64,000 nucleotides of DNA from Neisseriaceae bacterium ESL0693 (GCA_029433475.1 JAQTIE010000010.1:124174-188173), one strand, 5' to 3'. Positions 48,480-58,764 are shown, counted from the first letter of the stretch. Numbers and translations: made by a program. Notes: generated by a model not told the origin, from the letters alone.

Positions 48480-49853
48480 TTACATCAGGGCAGCAACAAT
48501 CGTTTCCATATGCATAAAACGTGAACCTTTAACCAGAATGGTGACGCCTGCATCATCATAAGTTTTTAAATCAAGAATTAATTGCGCCTTATCGGTGTAA
48601 TACGCCTCTGGCTGCCCATAGGCACAGGCTGCCTGATCCGTGTCTACTCCGATAAATAACGCCGTTTCAATGCCACGGCTACGCGCATAAGCACCCACTT
48701 CCGCATGTAATTGCGGCGATTCCTCACCCAGTTCACCAATGGCGCCCATCACCAGCACGCGCGGTGAAGGCAGATTGGCCAATACATCAATCGCCGCTTT
48801 AAACGCATCGGGGTTGGCATTATAAGTATCATCAATCAACAATGCACCCCGGCTACTTCTCTTTTGCTGTAACCGCCCGTGAACATTATTAAAATGATTC
48901 AGCGCTGACACTGCCGCCAACGGTATGCCAGCGCTTAAAGCCAGTGCCGCTGCCGCAATGGCATTATGTACCATATGCCGGCCAGGTACCGGCAGATCAA
49001 TGTGCAGATTTCCTTGCGGGCTTACCAGTTCAAATTCACTACTTAATGGCTGTAACTGAATCTTGCGAGCATGTATCTCGCCTTGATCAATACCAAAATC
49101 CAGGCTCAGGTGCGGATGTACCGCAGCGCGCAATACCGCAACCTGCTGATCCTCACACGGAATCAGTGCCCTGCCCTCTTTACCCAGACCCTGATAAATT
49201 TCACTTTTTGCCCGGGCAATATCCTTAACACCCTCAAACCCGCAACCCACATGGGCACGCAGGGTATTATTGACCAAAGCAAAATCAGGCTGCGCCAGAT
49301 CAGTCAGATAAGCCAGTTCACCAAAATGATTCATGCCCATTTCAATCACGGCATAGCGGTGTTCTGGCCGTAAGCGCAATAATGTCAGCGGTAAACCAAT
49401 ATGATTATTAAAATTACCGGCAGTGGCCAGTACGGCTTTTTCACCCACGGCCGCAGTCAGAATGGTGGTCAGCATTTCTTTCACCGTGGTTTTACCAGCA
49501 GAACCGGTAATACCAAACACCCGCAAAGCCGGGTTCACAGCCAGACGCCAGGCCTTTGCCAGTGTGCCCAGTGCCTTTAAGGTGTCATCCACCAGAATAC
49601 AGGCAGCATTGCCGGCCAGATCAGGGCGGCTGACCACACAGGCTAAAGCACCTTTAGCCATGACTTCATCAATAAAGTCATGGCCATCCATTCGCTCACC
49701 TTGCAGCGCCACAAACACATCACCCGCTTGCACCTGACGACTGTCTGTTAATACACGCTGAGCAGGCGCATTTTTTCCTGTTATCCCGGGCGTCAGTACC
49801 CGCCGGATAAAAGCCAAATCCAAAACGGTCATATTATCTGAAACTTTATTCAT
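48480..49853 (-). CDS. murF: UDP-MurNAc-tripeptide--D-Ala-D-Ala ligase
   Basis: 457 residues. Motifs are TDSRQVQAGDVFVALQGERMDGHDF, the ATP loop ITGSAGKTTVKEML, EMGMNHFGE and DDTYNANPDA. The start is ambiguous. The first ATG overlaps murE by 8 bp, while an ATG 7 codons in (MTVLDLAF) better resembles related proteins; neither has a strong ribosome site. It adds D-Ala-D-Ala to complete the pentapeptide. A 168-bp gap without a gene separates it from mraY. Confidence 0.95.
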   Translation of the reverse strand: MNKVSDNMTVLDLAFIRRVLTPGITGKNAPAQRVLTDSRQVQAGDVFVALQGERMDGHDFIDEVMAKGALACVVSRPDLAGNAACILVDDTLKALGTLAKAWRLAVNPALRVFGITGSAGKTTVKEMLTTILTAAVGEKAVLATAGNFNNHIGLPLTLLRLRPEHRYAVIEMGMNHFGELAYLTDLAQPDFALVNNTLRAHVGCGFEGVKDIARAKSEIYQGLGKEGRALIPCEDQQVAVLRAAVHPHLSLDFGIDQGEIHARKIQLQPLSSEFELVSPQGNLHIDLPVPGRHMVHNAIAAAALALSAGIPLAAVSALNHFNNVHGRLQQKRSSRGALLIDDTYNANPDAFKAAIDVLANLPSPRVLVMGAIGELGEESPQLHAEVGAYARSRGIETALFIGVDTDQAACAYGQPEAYYTDKAQLILDLKTYDDAGVTILVKGSRFMHMETIVAALM

Positions 49854-51342
49854 TCATTGCTGCTTTAACACGCGCCTGTAATGCCTGCCGCGCCACTTCA
49901 AAATCAGAAAAATGCTGCTTGTGCCCATTAATATCCTGATAAGTTTCATGCCCTTTACCCGCAATCAAAATCACATCATGCTGATCAGCATGGGAAATGG
50001 CATAATGAATGGCTCGGGCACGGTCAGGCTCTACCAGAGTCGGTTTGGGCACCGCGGGCAGAATATCGGCAATAATGGCCTCAGGTACTTCATGACGCGG
50101 ATTATCACTGGTCACCACCACACAATCGGCCACCACTGAAGCGGCGGCGCCCATCAATGGCCTTTTGCCTGCATCACGATCACCACCACAGCCAAACACA
50201 CACCATAATCTTGCTTTCTGGGGTTTAATTTCCTGCAAAGTCAATAATGCCTTTTCCAATGCATCGGGCGTATGGGCATAATCCACCACCACCAAAGGCT
50301 GGTTATCATCGGTCAGACAATCCATACGCCCTGTGGCTGGCTGTATCTTCGACCAGACCGCCAGTACCTCTTTTAAAGCAAAACTATTGGCACACAACAA
50401 CGCCACACAGGCCGCAAGATTCTGGGCATTAAAGCGACCCAATAACCGCGTCTCTACCCTGCCCTGCCCCCAAGGCGTTTCCAAATGTATCTGCATGCCG
50501 TGGGAAGAAGCCTGAAACTGGCTGATATGAATATCTGCCTGTGGATTAAAACCATAGCTGTATACCGCCAGTTTTGGGCAGTCACGGCGCAAATCCGTGA
50601 TTAAAGTCTGACCGAATTCATCATCAGCATTAATAATGGCATGCTGTAAACCCTGCCAGTAAAACAGTCTTGCTTTACAGGCGGCATAATTTTCCATCGT
50701 CCCGTGATAATCCAGATGATCACGCGTCAGGTTGGTCAGTATGGCACTGGTAAACGGTACCCCCACCACCCGGCTCTGATCCAGACCATGACTGGAAACC
50801 TCCATGGCTACACTATCGGCCTCATCATCGGCAAAATGTTTCAACCAGGTCTGATTAGATACCGCATCCATGGTGGTATTAGTACTGTCATGCAAATTTT
50901 GCCAATAACCATTGCCCACGGTACCCATAATGGCGCATTTCTGCCCCAGTAAAGCCGCCGCCTGAGCCAGCCACTGACTGATGGAGGTTTTACCATTGGT
51001 TCCGGTAACACCCCAGATGGTGAGCCGCTCAGCCGGATACTGATAACAGGCAGCTGCCACCAGACCGGCACGATCACGCAGATGATGAATACCTGCATTG
51101 GCCACCGGCAGATGTGCCGGCCACTGAAACACGCCATCATCATCCCAGAAAACAAAAGCAGCCCCTTGTCTGACGGCCGCTTCAATATACTGCCGCCCAT
51201 CAGCATACTCACCCTGATAAGCCACAAACACATCACCTGCCTGTATCTGGCGGCTGTCTGCCCGCAAAGTACGGCCAGTCACCTGCGCGCGCACATCATC
51301 AGATAAATCATAATCGGCTAATGCCTGCTGAAGGGAGAACAT
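49846..51342 (-). CDS. murE: UDP-MurNAc-tripeptide synthetase
   Basis: 498 residues. Motifs are RADSRQIQAGDVFVAYQG, the ATP loop VTGTNGKTSISQWLA, EVSSHGLDQ, NLTRDHLDYHG and the meso-diaminopimelate specificity loop TSDNPRHEVPEAI (DNPR), so it adds meso-DAP rather than lysine. It is separated from ftsI by 74 bp containing a terminator-like hairpin. Confidence 0.96.
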   Translation of the reverse strand: MFSLQQALADYDLSDDVRAQVTGRTLRADSRQIQAGDVFVAYQGEYADGRQYIEAAVRQGAAFVFWDDDGVFQWPAHLPVANAGIHHLRDRAGLVAAACYQYPAERLTIWGVTGTNGKTSISQWLAQAAALLGQKCAIMGTVGNGYWQNLHDSTNTTMDAVSNQTWLKHFADDEADSVAMEVSSHGLDQSRVVGVPFTSAILTNLTRDHLDYHGTMENYAACKARLFYWQGLQHAIINADDEFGQTLITDLRRDCPKLAVYSYGFNPQADIHISQFQASSHGMQIHLETPWGQGRVETRLLGRFNAQNLAACVALLCANSFALKEVLAVWSKIQPATGRMDCLTDDNQPLVVVDYAHTPDALEKALLTLQEIKPQKARLWCVFGCGGDRDAGKRPLMGAAASVVADCVVVTSDNPRHEVPEAIIADILPAVPKPTLVEPDRARAIHYAISHADQHDVILIAGKGHETYQDINGHKQHFSDFEVARQALQARVKAAMNE

Positions 51343-51373
51343 GATTCAATCGCTTTTATATCTAACCACAAAT

Positions 51374-51400
51374 AAAAAAGTGCATGGGCATCAATGCACT
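51374..51400 (-). terminator. Terminator-like hairpin between ftsI and murE
   Basis: AGTGCAT/ATGCACT stem (51379-51400) with an 8-nt loop, followed on the reverse strand by TTTTTTATTT. The stem is only 7 bp, so termination would be partial. It lies inside the dcw cluster, 17 bp downstream of the ftsI stop and 32 bp upstream of the murE start. Confidence 0.65.
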
Positions 51401-51416
51401 CTGGTAATCATTCATT

Positions 51417-53159
51417 TTATCGTACAGTAAGCTGTGTATTCTTCAATGGCCGGGTAGGAGAAATACCCAATACGTTTAAAGCGCCAACCATCACATCATT
51501 GAATACAGGCCCCGAAACCGGCCCGCCATAATAACTATTGGCGGTAGGATTCTGGATATTCACCGCCACAATCACCCGCGGATCATCTGCCGGCGCAAAT
51601 CCGATAAAGGTAGCCATATGTTTACTGTCGGAATAACGACCATTGACCAGCATACGCGCCGTACCGGTTTTGGCCGCCACATCAAAGCCATCAATGGCGC
51701 CCTGCTGACCGGTGCCGCCGGGCTGAGTCACTGAAATCATCATGTGTCGAACCAAGCGGGCGGTCTGCGGCTGAATCACCGGCGTTCCTTCCGGCGCATG
51801 ATCCAGCTTCAGAAAACTGACCGGCAATAATACACCATCATTGGTAAAAATCGTATATGCCCGTGCCAATTGCAATAAGCTCATCTGAATACCGTAACCA
51901 AAAGACATGGTTGCCTGTTCAATCGGGCGCCACTTATGCCAGTCACGCACCAGTCCGGGCGACTCTCCCGGAAAGCCGGAATGCATGCGATGACCAAAAC
52001 CCACAGACGTATACATATCGTACATTTCTTCGGGCTTGAACATGGCTGAGATTTTGCTGGTACCGACATTCGATGACTTTTGAATAATTCCCTGGACATT
52101 CAGATAAGGATAATTATGAGTATCGCGCACGGTAGCCGTACCAATTTTATAAGGCATGGTATTCATACTGGTATTTGGTTTAATGCGGCCGCTATCCAGC
52201 CCTTTGGCAATGGTAAAGGGCTTCATGGCACTGCCCGGCTCAATCATGTCCGTTACCGCACGATTACGGCGCACATCACTATCAACCGCCGCCGGATTAT
52301 TCGAATCATAGCCCGGAGCATTCACCAGCGCCAGAATCTCACCGGTTTTGGCATCCAGTACCACCACCGAGCCAGTAGAGGCTTTATGAAAATTCATGGC
52401 CTTATTCAAAGAATCATAAGCAATGGACTGAATCCGCTGATCGAGCGACAGAACCATATTGGCACCATTGCGCGGATCACGATTGCGGGGCGAATCGATA
52501 CTGTCAACAATATTGCCTTTATTGTCGCGCAACACCACTTTGGCACCGTCCTGACCATGCAAACTGCTCTCACGTGCCAGCTCCAGCCCTTCCTGACCCT
52601 GACCATCAATATTGGTAAAACCAATAATATGTGAAAACAAAGCACCCATAGGATAATGGCGCTTACTTTCATGCTGAAAAGCCAGCCCTTTAATATTCAA
52701 GGTTTTCACTTTATCCGCCGCTTCAGGCGACAACTGGCGTTTCAGATAAATGAAGTCTTTTTCTTTACGTCCCAACCGCTCCTGTAACGTGGCTACAGGA
52801 ACATCAATCAGAAGAGATAATTCTTGCAGCGCTTCAGGCGAAGGCATCTCGGTTATGGCGGAAGGAACAGCATACAAGGATTCTGTGGGCGCACTGATGG
52901 CTAAAGGTGCACCATAACGATCAGTGATGGTGCCACGCGTGGCTTTTAATGCAATGGTACGTACAAAACGCTGATTGCCTTGTTCCGTTAAAAATTCATG
53001 CTGTTCCGTCTGCAAATAAATACCACGTCCGATCAGCAGTAAAAATGCAAACGCCAATATGCTCAGTACCAGCATGATACGACCATTGGTGGTTACCGGT
53101 TTGGCGGATTTAGCCTTTTCCGATAACATACGTGGCTTATAATCATTTTTAATTAACAT
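51417..53159 (-). CDS. ftsI: Septal penicillin-binding protein FtsI (PBP2/PBP3 type)
   Basis: About 580 residues. A membrane anchor (about 30-50) is followed by a PBP dimerisation domain ([16 protein letters not shown]). The transpeptidase has SAMK (catalytic serine, around residue 315), SSN and KTGTA. The start is uncertain: ATG at 53159, or an in-frame GTG at 53168. It crosslinks septal peptidoglycan with FtsW. It follows ftsL by about 46 bp. In Neisseria a small gene, dca, lies after ftsI as I recall; none is present here. Confidence 0.95.
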   Translation of the reverse strand: MLIKNDYKPRMLSEKAKSAKPVTTNGRIMLVLSILAFAFLLLIGRGIYLQTEQHEFLTEQGNQRFVRTIALKATRGTITDRYGAPLAISAPTESLYAVPSAITEMPSPEALQELSLLIDVPVATLQERLGRKEKDFIYLKRQLSPEAADKVKTLNIKGLAFQHESKRHYPMGALFSHIIGFTNIDGQGQEGLELARESSLHGQDGAKVVLRDNKGNIVDSIDSPRNRDPRNGANMVLSLDQRIQSIAYDSLNKAMNFHKASTGSVVVLDAKTGEILALVNAPGYDSNNPAAVDSDVRRNRAVTDMIEPGSAMKPFTIAKGLDSGRIKPNTSMNTMPYKIGTATVRDTHNYPYLNVQGIIQKSSNVGTSKISAMFKPEEMYDMYTSVGFGHRMHSGFPGESPGLVRDWHKWRPIEQATMSFGYGIQMSLLQLARAYTIFTNDGVLLPVSFLKLDHAPEGTPVIQPQTARLVRHMMISVTQPGGTGQQGAIDGFDVAAKTGTARMLVNGRYSDSKHMATFIGFAPADDPRVIVAVNIQNPTANSYYGGPVSGPVFNDVMVGALNVLGISPTRPLKNTQLTVR

Positions 53160-53205
53160 AATCTTCACTGCCAGACAAGACAGTATGCCATTGATTCCAA
53201 TTAGC

Positions 53206-53472
53206 CTACTGTTGCGATAATGGCAACATTCTTGTTGCCGCCAAAGTCGGTGGTTGTAAATGCTGTGTTACGGACGCCTGCTGGATTATCTGACGATTAG
53301 ACAATCTGACCTGCGCCAATCTTAAACGGCTGAAATCTTCATCCAACAGATTTTCATCACGCTGCGCCTTATCCAGAGCAATAAAATACTGGCGTGACCA
53401 GTCTTGTACTGTCACCACCGCAAATGCTGACGCCAGTACCAGTAACAATAAAATCACATTGATCTTATTCAT
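53206..53472 (-). CDS. ftsL: Cell division protein FtsL
   Basis: 88 residues from the ATG at 53472 ([23 protein letters not shown]); the frame is open further upstream within rsmH but unsupported. One membrane span (about 4-23) is followed by a leucine-zipper-like helix ([31 protein letters not shown]). It pairs with FtsB and FtsQ in the divisome. The start lies 7 nt after the rsmH stop, indicating coupled translation. Confidence 0.9.
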   Translation of the reverse strand: MNKINVILLLLVLASAFAVVTVQDWSRQYFIALDKAQRDENLLDEDFSRLRLAQVRLSNRQIIQQASVTQHLQPPTLAATRMLPLSQQ

Positions 53473-53479
53473 AAATACA

Positions 53480-54442
53480 TCAACCATTCCATGAACCATG
53501 ACTGCGTTCAGCCACACGCAATACCGCCGAACGTGCACGTGGATTCATTTTGATTTCAGCCAGGGAAGGCTTTTGTGCTTTACCAATTAAATTCAGGGGC
53601 GGCACCGCACGATCAGCCTCCTTAACCACCGCCCAGCGCGGTAATGGCTCCGGTTTACTGTACTTTTGCATAAACCGCTTCACAATCCGGTCTTCCAGTG
53701 AATGAAATGCAATGACTGCCAGACGCCCCCGAACCGACAACCGCGCCAGCGCTTGCGGCAAGACGGCGGCTATCTCTTCGAGCTCACGGTTAATAAAGAT
53801 ACGAATGGCCTGGAAGGTACGCGTGGCCGGATCCTGCCCGCGTTCGCGAGAATGGACGACTTGCGCCACAAGATTCGCCAGCTGGCGGGTTGTGGCGATA
53901 GGTGCCTGCGCTCGTTGCTGCACAATGGCTCGCGCAATCGCGCGACTAAACCGCTCTTCACCATAATTCTTAATCACCTCATGTATTTCGTCTTCGGACG
54001 CAGTAGCCAGCCACAGAGCCGCAGATTGTCCGGTGGTGGTATCCATACGCATGTCTAGCGGTGCATCAAACCGGAAACTGAATCCGCGCCCTGCTTCATC
54101 AATCTGGGGAGAAGAAATACCCAGATCAAACAACGCCCCATCAATTTTATCAATGCCCAATTCATCCAGCACCGCCGTCAGCGAGGCAAAACCGGCATGC
54201 ACCACCTGAATCCGCTGATCCTCGGCAGCCCATGCTTTGGCTACTTCAATGGCCTGCGGATCCTTGTCAAACACAATCAGCCGCCCCTGACTGCCCAGCT
54301 GCGACAGAATCTGGCGCGAATGGCCGCCGCGGCCAAATGTTCCATCAACATAAATACCTTCCGGCCGGATATTGAGCCCTGCCAACGCTTCATGCAACAA
54401 CACACTGATATGATTATGGGTTTCCATCTCTTGTCTATTCAT
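53480..54442 (-). CDS. rsmH: 16S rRNA (cytosine1402-N4)-methyltransferase
   Basis: 320 residues. The N-terminal [13 protein letters not shown], the AdoMet loop [58 protein letters not shown] and the late [16 protein letters not shown] identify RsmH (MraW). The ATG overlaps the mraZ stop (ATGA); an ATG five codons in is an alternative. Second gene of the dcw cluster. Confidence 0.96.
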   Translation of the reverse strand: MNRQEMETHNHISVLLHEALAGLNIRPEGIYVDGTFGRGGHSRQILSQLGSQGRLIVFDKDPQAIEVAKAWAAEDQRIQVVHAGFASLTAVLDELGIDKIDGALFDLGISSPQIDEAGRGFSFRFDAPLDMRMDTTTGQSAALWLATASEDEIHEVIKNYGEERFSRAIARAIVQQRAQAPIATTRQLANLVAQVVHSRERGQDPATRTFQAIRIFINRELEEIAAVLPQALARLSVRGRLAVIAFHSLEDRIVKRFMQKYSKPEPLPRWAVVKEADRAVPPLNLIGKAQKPSLAEIKMNPRARSAVLRVAERSHGSWNG

Positions 54443-54894
54443 AATTGCAGCTGGGTTTTACCCAGCTCAGCAGCCAGCATGTCTTCATCCATATCCAAAG
54501 CCGCATTATTCTGTTCCTGCCAAAGCGCCCTGCCCCATACTTCAATGCGGTTGGCACGGCCAACCACATATACTTCACGTTCAAACGATAACAATTTACG
54601 CAAATGAAGCGGTATCAGAATACGGCCGGCACCGTCCAGTTCCAGTGTGTCTGCGTTATGCAGCAATAAATTCTGATAGGCCTGCAATACCTTGTTACCC
54701 GCTACCGGCAACTGTAAAAGCTGGGATTCGACCGTACGCCAGCCTGCTTCGGGATACAGCAATAAATGACTGCGCTTTTCCAAAGTGGCTACCAGTGCAG
54801 GAGTAAAATGGCGTGTCAGTAACTCACGAAATTTAGCCGGAATGGCCAATCGTCCTTTACTGTCGATACTCAATTCGTAAGCACCACCAAACAC
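54439..54894 (-). CDS. mraZ: MraZ, dcw cluster transcriptional regulator
   Basis: 151 residues from a GTG at 54894, chosen because AGGAG lies 8 nt upstream and the product then starts (M)[21 protein letters not shown], the neisserial form; the frame is open to 54927. Two AbrB-like SWIM/MraZ domains are seen, with [13 protein letters not shown] (about 10-22) and the second [13 protein letters not shown] (about 84-96). MraZ represses its own operon by binding direct repeats at the promoter, and such repeats are visible just upstream. First gene of dcw. Confidence 0.94.
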   Translation of the reverse strand: MFGGAYELSIDSKGRLAIPAKFRELLTRHFTPALVATLEKRSHLLLYPEAGWRTVESQLLQLPVAGNKVLQAYQNLLLHNADTLELDGAGRILIPLHLRKLLSFEREVYVVGRANRIEVWGRALWQEQNNAALDMDEDMLAAELGKTQLQL

Positions 54895-54920
54895 CGCATC
54901 CGCTCCTGTTTCGGGTTTTA

Positions 54921-54984
54921 CGCCCACTTTGCAACATTTTTACACACTTGCCCACACTATAGGCACATTTTTATGAGCGGTCAA
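54921..54984 (-). promoter_or_regulatory. mraZ promoter and MraZ repeat operator
   Basis: On the reverse strand, -35 TTGACC (54979-54984) and -10 TATAGT (54956-54961) are separated by exactly 17 bp. From 54960 down to 54921 come four consecutive 10-bp units: ATAGTGTGGG, CAAGTGTGTA, AAAATGTTGC and AAAGTGGGCG. Their shared core is about AAAGTGTGG, and the units overlap the -10 and the expected start site. MraZ is known to bind short GTGGG/AAAGTG-type direct repeats spaced by one helical turn, so this is very likely its autoregulatory operator. Confidence 0.8.
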
Positions 54985-55138
54985 TGTGATTTGCCTGACT
55001 TTTGAACAAGTAACCTCAAACAAATTAGATATATACACATTTAACATTAATGTATATTAAACAACTTTAACTTTTGTGCATTACACCCCCATTCAAAATA
55101 ATGTTGTATTAATGTATCAATCAGACGCCACATTTCGC

Positions 55139-55144
55139 TATAAT
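55139..55144 (+). promoter_or_regulatory. -10 box of the midA gene
   Basis: TATAAT lies about 25 bp before the midA start codon in the region divergent from mraZ. No good -35 hexamer is seen at 16-18 bp upstream. Confidence 0.45.
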
Positions 55145-55169
55145 TCTTTTTTTACTGAGTTTAATCATC

Positions 55170-56330
55170 ATGTCTGATCGTTCCGTTTTGCCATCGCCAG
55201 ATACCGAAGCACTCGCCCACAGCGAGGCTTTACTGGCTGTCTTAAAACAGCAGATTCAACAGCATCATGGCTGGCTTTCCTTTGATCAGTACATGAATAC
55301 CGTTTTATACGCTCCTCAGCATGGTTATTACACCAATGGCTCGGCAAAATTCGGCAGTAGCGGCGACTTTGTCACCGCACCAGTATTAAGTCCTTTATTC
55401 GGCCAGACACTGGCGCGCCAGATCAGTCCTCTGCTCTCTCAGACTGCGGGGAATATGTATGAATTTGGTGCAGGTGATGGTCATCTGGCCGCCACTTTAC
55501 TTAAAGCCCTGCCGCCGGAAGCATTAAAAAACTATTACATTATTGAATTATCATCCGAACTGGCGCAACGCCAACGCCAGTATATCCAACAGCATGCCCC
55601 TGCAGCGGCGGCAAAAGTACAGCATTTAAAGCAATTACCGGCTGTTTTTGACGGCATCATTCTGGGAAATGAAGTGCTTGACGCCATGCCAGTACCGGTT
55701 TATCGCCGCTATCCTGACCGCATCATGGAAATGGGCGTTGTCTGGCAGAATAATCAGCCTGACTGGTCAGAAAAACCGGTGGACAAACCAGAAACCGCTG
55801 CCCTGATCATGCAGACTTTCCCGGCAATCGATACAGTGTATCAATCTGAACTACATCCACAGCAATACGCCTTTGTCAGCACTCTGGCACAAAAGCTGCA
55901 ACGCGGTGCCATGATCTGGATTGATTATGGTTTTGATGCACAACAATACTATCACCCACAGCGCAATCAGGGCAGCCTGATTGGTCATTACCGCCACCAT
56001 ACGGTACAGGATGTTTTTTTTCACCCCGGCCTCATGGATCTGACGGCACACGTCAATTTCACCCGTATTGCTGATGCCGGCGTCGATCATGATCTGGATT
56101 TGATCGGTTATACCACTCAAAGCCATTTTTTACTGAATCTGGGCATTACCACGCTCCTCGCACAAACGGCCTCACCCGAGCAGCCTGAATATATCCGCGC
56201 TGCCGCGGCCTGTCATACGCTGCTGGATCAGCATGAGATGGGCGAACTGTTCAAGGTAATAGCGTTTGGTAAGAATGTAGAGGTTGACTGGCTTGGTTTC
56301 CAGCAAGGCGATCTATGCCATAAACTTTGA
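55170..56330 (+). CDS. MidA/NDUFAF7-family SAM-dependent methyltransferase
   Basis: 386 residues of the PF02636-type family. Motifs are LSFDQYMNTVLYAPQHGYYTNG near the N-terminus, FGSSGDFVTAPVLSPLFGQTLARQI, the AdoMet loop YEFGAGDGHLAATLL, ILGNEVLDAMPVPVY and IWIDYGFDAQQYYHPQRNQGSL with LTAHVNFT. The mitochondrial homologue methylates an arginine of a complex I subunit; the bacterial substrate is not established. It is divergent from mraZ and monocistronic. Confidence 0.88.
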   Translation: MSDRSVLPSPDTEALAHSEALLAVLKQQIQQHHGWLSFDQYMNTVLYAPQHGYYTNGSAKFGSSGDFVTAPVLSPLFGQTLARQISPLLSQTAGNMYEFGAGDGHLAATLLKALPPEALKNYYIIELSSELAQRQRQYIQQHAPAAAAKVQHLKQLPAVFDGIILGNEVLDAMPVPVYRRYPDRIMEMGVVWQNNQPDWSEKPVDKPETAALIMQTFPAIDTVYQSELHPQQYAFVSTLAQKLQRGAMIWIDYGFDAQQYYHPQRNQGSLIGHYRHHTVQDVFFHPGLMDLTAHVNFTRIADAGVDHDLDLIGYTTQSHFLLNLGITTLLAQTASPEQPEYIRAAAACHTLLDQHEMGELFKVIAFGKNVEVDWLGFQQGDLCHKL

Positions 56331-57117
56331 ATGTTTTTCTAATCGGATCAGCTTATTAAATTAATCTGATCTTTCTTATTGATGAATTATCCTGATTCAT
56401 GGTTTGAGCATGACTGTTATACCCTGATGGTTGCTGGAATATATAAATATTAATTCATGCATCTGCTGCTAGATACAATATTAAAGTCATTATTCTTATA
56501 AGAGATCAAATAACGGATAAATTTCAGTAATTATTTTCAGTTTTCCGGCGTCTTTGTCTGACTTGTTTTCAAGCCTATATATATCTATTCTGCTTTATAG
56601 CATATACATAAACACAAATAACTTGGCTATTATTGCTTACAATCATTCATAGCGGAGAAATGACTATTTTTTCATAACCGCCATTCAATGACATAAATTT
56701 CTGAAGCAATGCTCACGATTATTGAACTATTTGATGATAATAATGCCATTACAGCGAAATTCGGCAAGCGGCATTTATTTCAAACCGTCTATTCATGTCT
56801 TATTGACAGAATTATAATAAATGCATAATAGATAAAAATAAATAAAGACCCGTCAATTAAAACCATCATTGCGATGATTATTTTCTGTATGGCTGACCAT
56901 TCACTAAACCAAAGTCTGATCTGCCAGTAAAGTCGTGTTTATCAGAGCGGGATAAACCGTATAGACGAAACTCGTGGCAACAACTATTTTTTGTTTTTTC
57001 CACCAAAGAGGCACAGAATATCATCATGATTTTCTCATCAGGATCTGATCATTTTTAAATTTTGCCGTCAAAACGTCCATTTGACTGATGCATATTCATG
57101 AATCCTGCTTCACGCGA
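56331..57117. other. AT-rich intergenic region, no gene recognised
   Basis: About 790 bp between the converging midA and ybaK genes. A weak hairpin (GGATCAG at 56345 / CTGATCT at 56366 plus T-rich sequence) may end midA. AAATGACTATT recurs at 56658-56668 and a related CAACTATTTTTT at about 56982. A 39-codon frame at 56709-56828 lacks a ribosome site. No RNA gene or insertion sequence is seen. Confidence 0.5.
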
Positions 57118-57606
57118 TCAGGGTAAATCGGTAGCTACCTGTACATCGTGTGGTTGCAGACACATCAGATCAGCCGGTTTGATGACCACCAGAAAGCCGC
57201 GCTTACCGCCATTGATATAGATCAAAGGTAAATCGTAAATACTTTTTTCCACATATACCGGTAAACCGGCCTTATGCCCAAACGGGCTGGTACCACCCAC
57301 CAGATAGCCGGTCCATTTATTGGCTTGTTGCGGGCTGGCCGGCTCAATGTGTTTCATACCCAGGTCGCGCGCCAGATTACGCGTGGAAATGTGTTTATCA
57401 CCATGCATCAATACAATCAGACCCTGCTTATGTTCATTCTGCAAAACAATGGTCTTAATCACCGCATGTTCGTCCACCCCCAGACACAGGGCAGATTGTC
57501 TGGTACCGCCATGAGGTTCATAAGGATATTCGCGCGGCTCAAACGCCACGCCATGTTCACGTAAAAAACGAATAGCGGCAGTGACCGGAAACTTATGTTT
57601 GGTCAT
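57118..57606 (-). CDS. ybaK: YbaK-type Cys-tRNA(Pro) deacylase
   Basis: 162 residues of the YbaK/ProX editing fold. HKFPVTAAIRFLREHGVAFEPREYPYEPHGGT, IKTIVLQNEHKQGLIVLMHGDKHIST, the lysine- and glycine-rich loop YLVGGTSPFGHKAGLPVYVEKS, and YINGGKRGFLVVIKPADL match YbaK. It hydrolyses Cys-tRNA(Pro) formed by ProRS misacylation. It is flanked by long spacers and stands alone. Confidence 0.93.
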   Translation of the reverse strand: MTKHKFPVTAAIRFLREHGVAFEPREYPYEPHGGTRQSALCLGVDEHAVIKTIVLQNEHKQGLIVLMHGDKHISTRNLARDLGMKHIEPASPQQANKWTGYLVGGTSPFGHKAGLPVYVEKSIYDLPLIYINGGKRGFLVVIKPADLMCLQPHDVQVATDLP

Positions 57607-58052
57607 GAATATACCCTCCCCTGCCGTGATTAAACTGATTGCGCAGTATCCGGCTTAAATAGTATGCCTTTATTTTACTACCTTAAATCCAATTTCTGGC
57701 CAGAATCGCAATAAATCGTCTGTGCGTAATGCAAATCATCAATAAAATAATGAGTGTAGCTGAGACAGGTATTACGACCCAATATATTACAATGATATGG
57801 TTTTAAACATCATGGGCTGGCCATTGCACGACCATAGCTACTGCCCAGTTCAAAGCATCACCATAAAAACATGCTCACCAAAGATGATGGCCGCTGATTT
57901 ATTCAGCATTTAGCTAATATAAATAACATATTGCGTATTCATATTGATGAATAAACCGATAATCAACTGAATCCGTATGCCAATCATCTACAATATCCGA
58001 TAACCCAAACGCCATCACTCAAGCCGGTAGTATCCAAGGCATGAAGCCAGAA
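57607..58052. other. Intergenic region with possible gene debris
   Basis: About 446 bp. On the reverse strand at about 57800-57920, adjacent frames read MLNKSAAIIFGEHVF and then, one base out of phase at a T-run, YGDALNWAVAMVVQWPA. This may be chance or the end of a decayed gene. No family, ribosome site or terminator is recognised elsewhere in the gap. Confidence 0.3.
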
Positions 58053-58646
58053 TCAGTTTAATACATCACCAGATTTTAGCAATGTGGCATAACGATCTCC
58101 CAGCGCCGCCATTGCAGATTTATGGAGTACGTCAGCATCTATAGTCAGATCAAACAGAGGAAGATCTCTGGTTGCACAACAATCCGTCAAAACAAAATTA
58201 TCGAATCCCAGTTCAAAAGCGGCAATCGTCGTAGCAGTGACACACATGTGACTGGCAAATCCCATGATCGCCACTTGTTTCTTGCCGGTAAGTTTCATCA
58301 GCTCATAAAGATCTGTCTTGTAAAAAGAATTAGGCAATGTTTTTTTTATTATATTTTCGCCATCCATGGGTGAAAGTTCATTGACAATATTGACATCGTC
58401 ACTATTGCAATTAAATAAGTTAGCCTGATCGCTACCCACATGTATTACGTGAAAAATATTGACCTTATTTTTTCTTGCTAAATTGAGCACATTTTCAGCA
58501 TTCAAAACAGCTTCCTGCCCTCGTTCCTTTAAATTTAATTCTCTCCTGAAATACTGATTTTGCATGTCAATGAGTAATAAATTACAATCATTCCAATTAA
58601 TCGATTTATTCACAGCATTGGCTATTTGCAGTAATGTTTGAGGCAC
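58053..58646 (-). CDS. Isochorismatase-family cysteine hydrolase
   Basis: 197 residues. The catalytic triad of the family is visible: Asp in LLLIDMQNQYF (near residue 27), Lys in IIKKTLPNSFYKTDL (near 100), and Cys in GFASHMCVTATTIAAFELGF (near 134), preceded by the usual cis-peptide region. Such enzymes hydrolyse isochorismate, nicotinamide, carbamoyl or related substrates. The substrate cannot be told here. Its codons appear more AT-rich than in neighbouring genes (many AAT, ATT, TTA), and it is flanked by long spacers, so acquisition by transfer is possible. Confidence 0.88.
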   Translation of the reverse strand: MPQTLLQIANAVNKSINWNDCNLLLIDMQNQYFRRELNLKERGQEAVLNAENVLNLARKNKVNIFHVIHVGSDQANLFNCNSDDVNIVNELSPMDGENIIKKTLPNSFYKTDLYELMKLTGKKQVAIMGFASHMCVTATTIAAFELGFDNFVLTDCCATRDLPLFDLTIDADVLHKSAMAALGDRYATLLKSGDVLN

Positions 58647-58764
58647 AATTAAATTTCCTTATGAGACTTGATAACTTTAATATATAAAAAATATTAGATT
58701 AATCATATAGATTTTATGATTATTAAATAACCGGCTGAATCAGTACCACACGTCAATCATACCA

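Noticed and set aside
56709-56828. 39-codon frame MLTIIELFDDNNAIT in the midA-ybaK spacer
   Set aside because: No ribosome binding site, family or coupling; a frame of this length is expected by chance in 790 bp.
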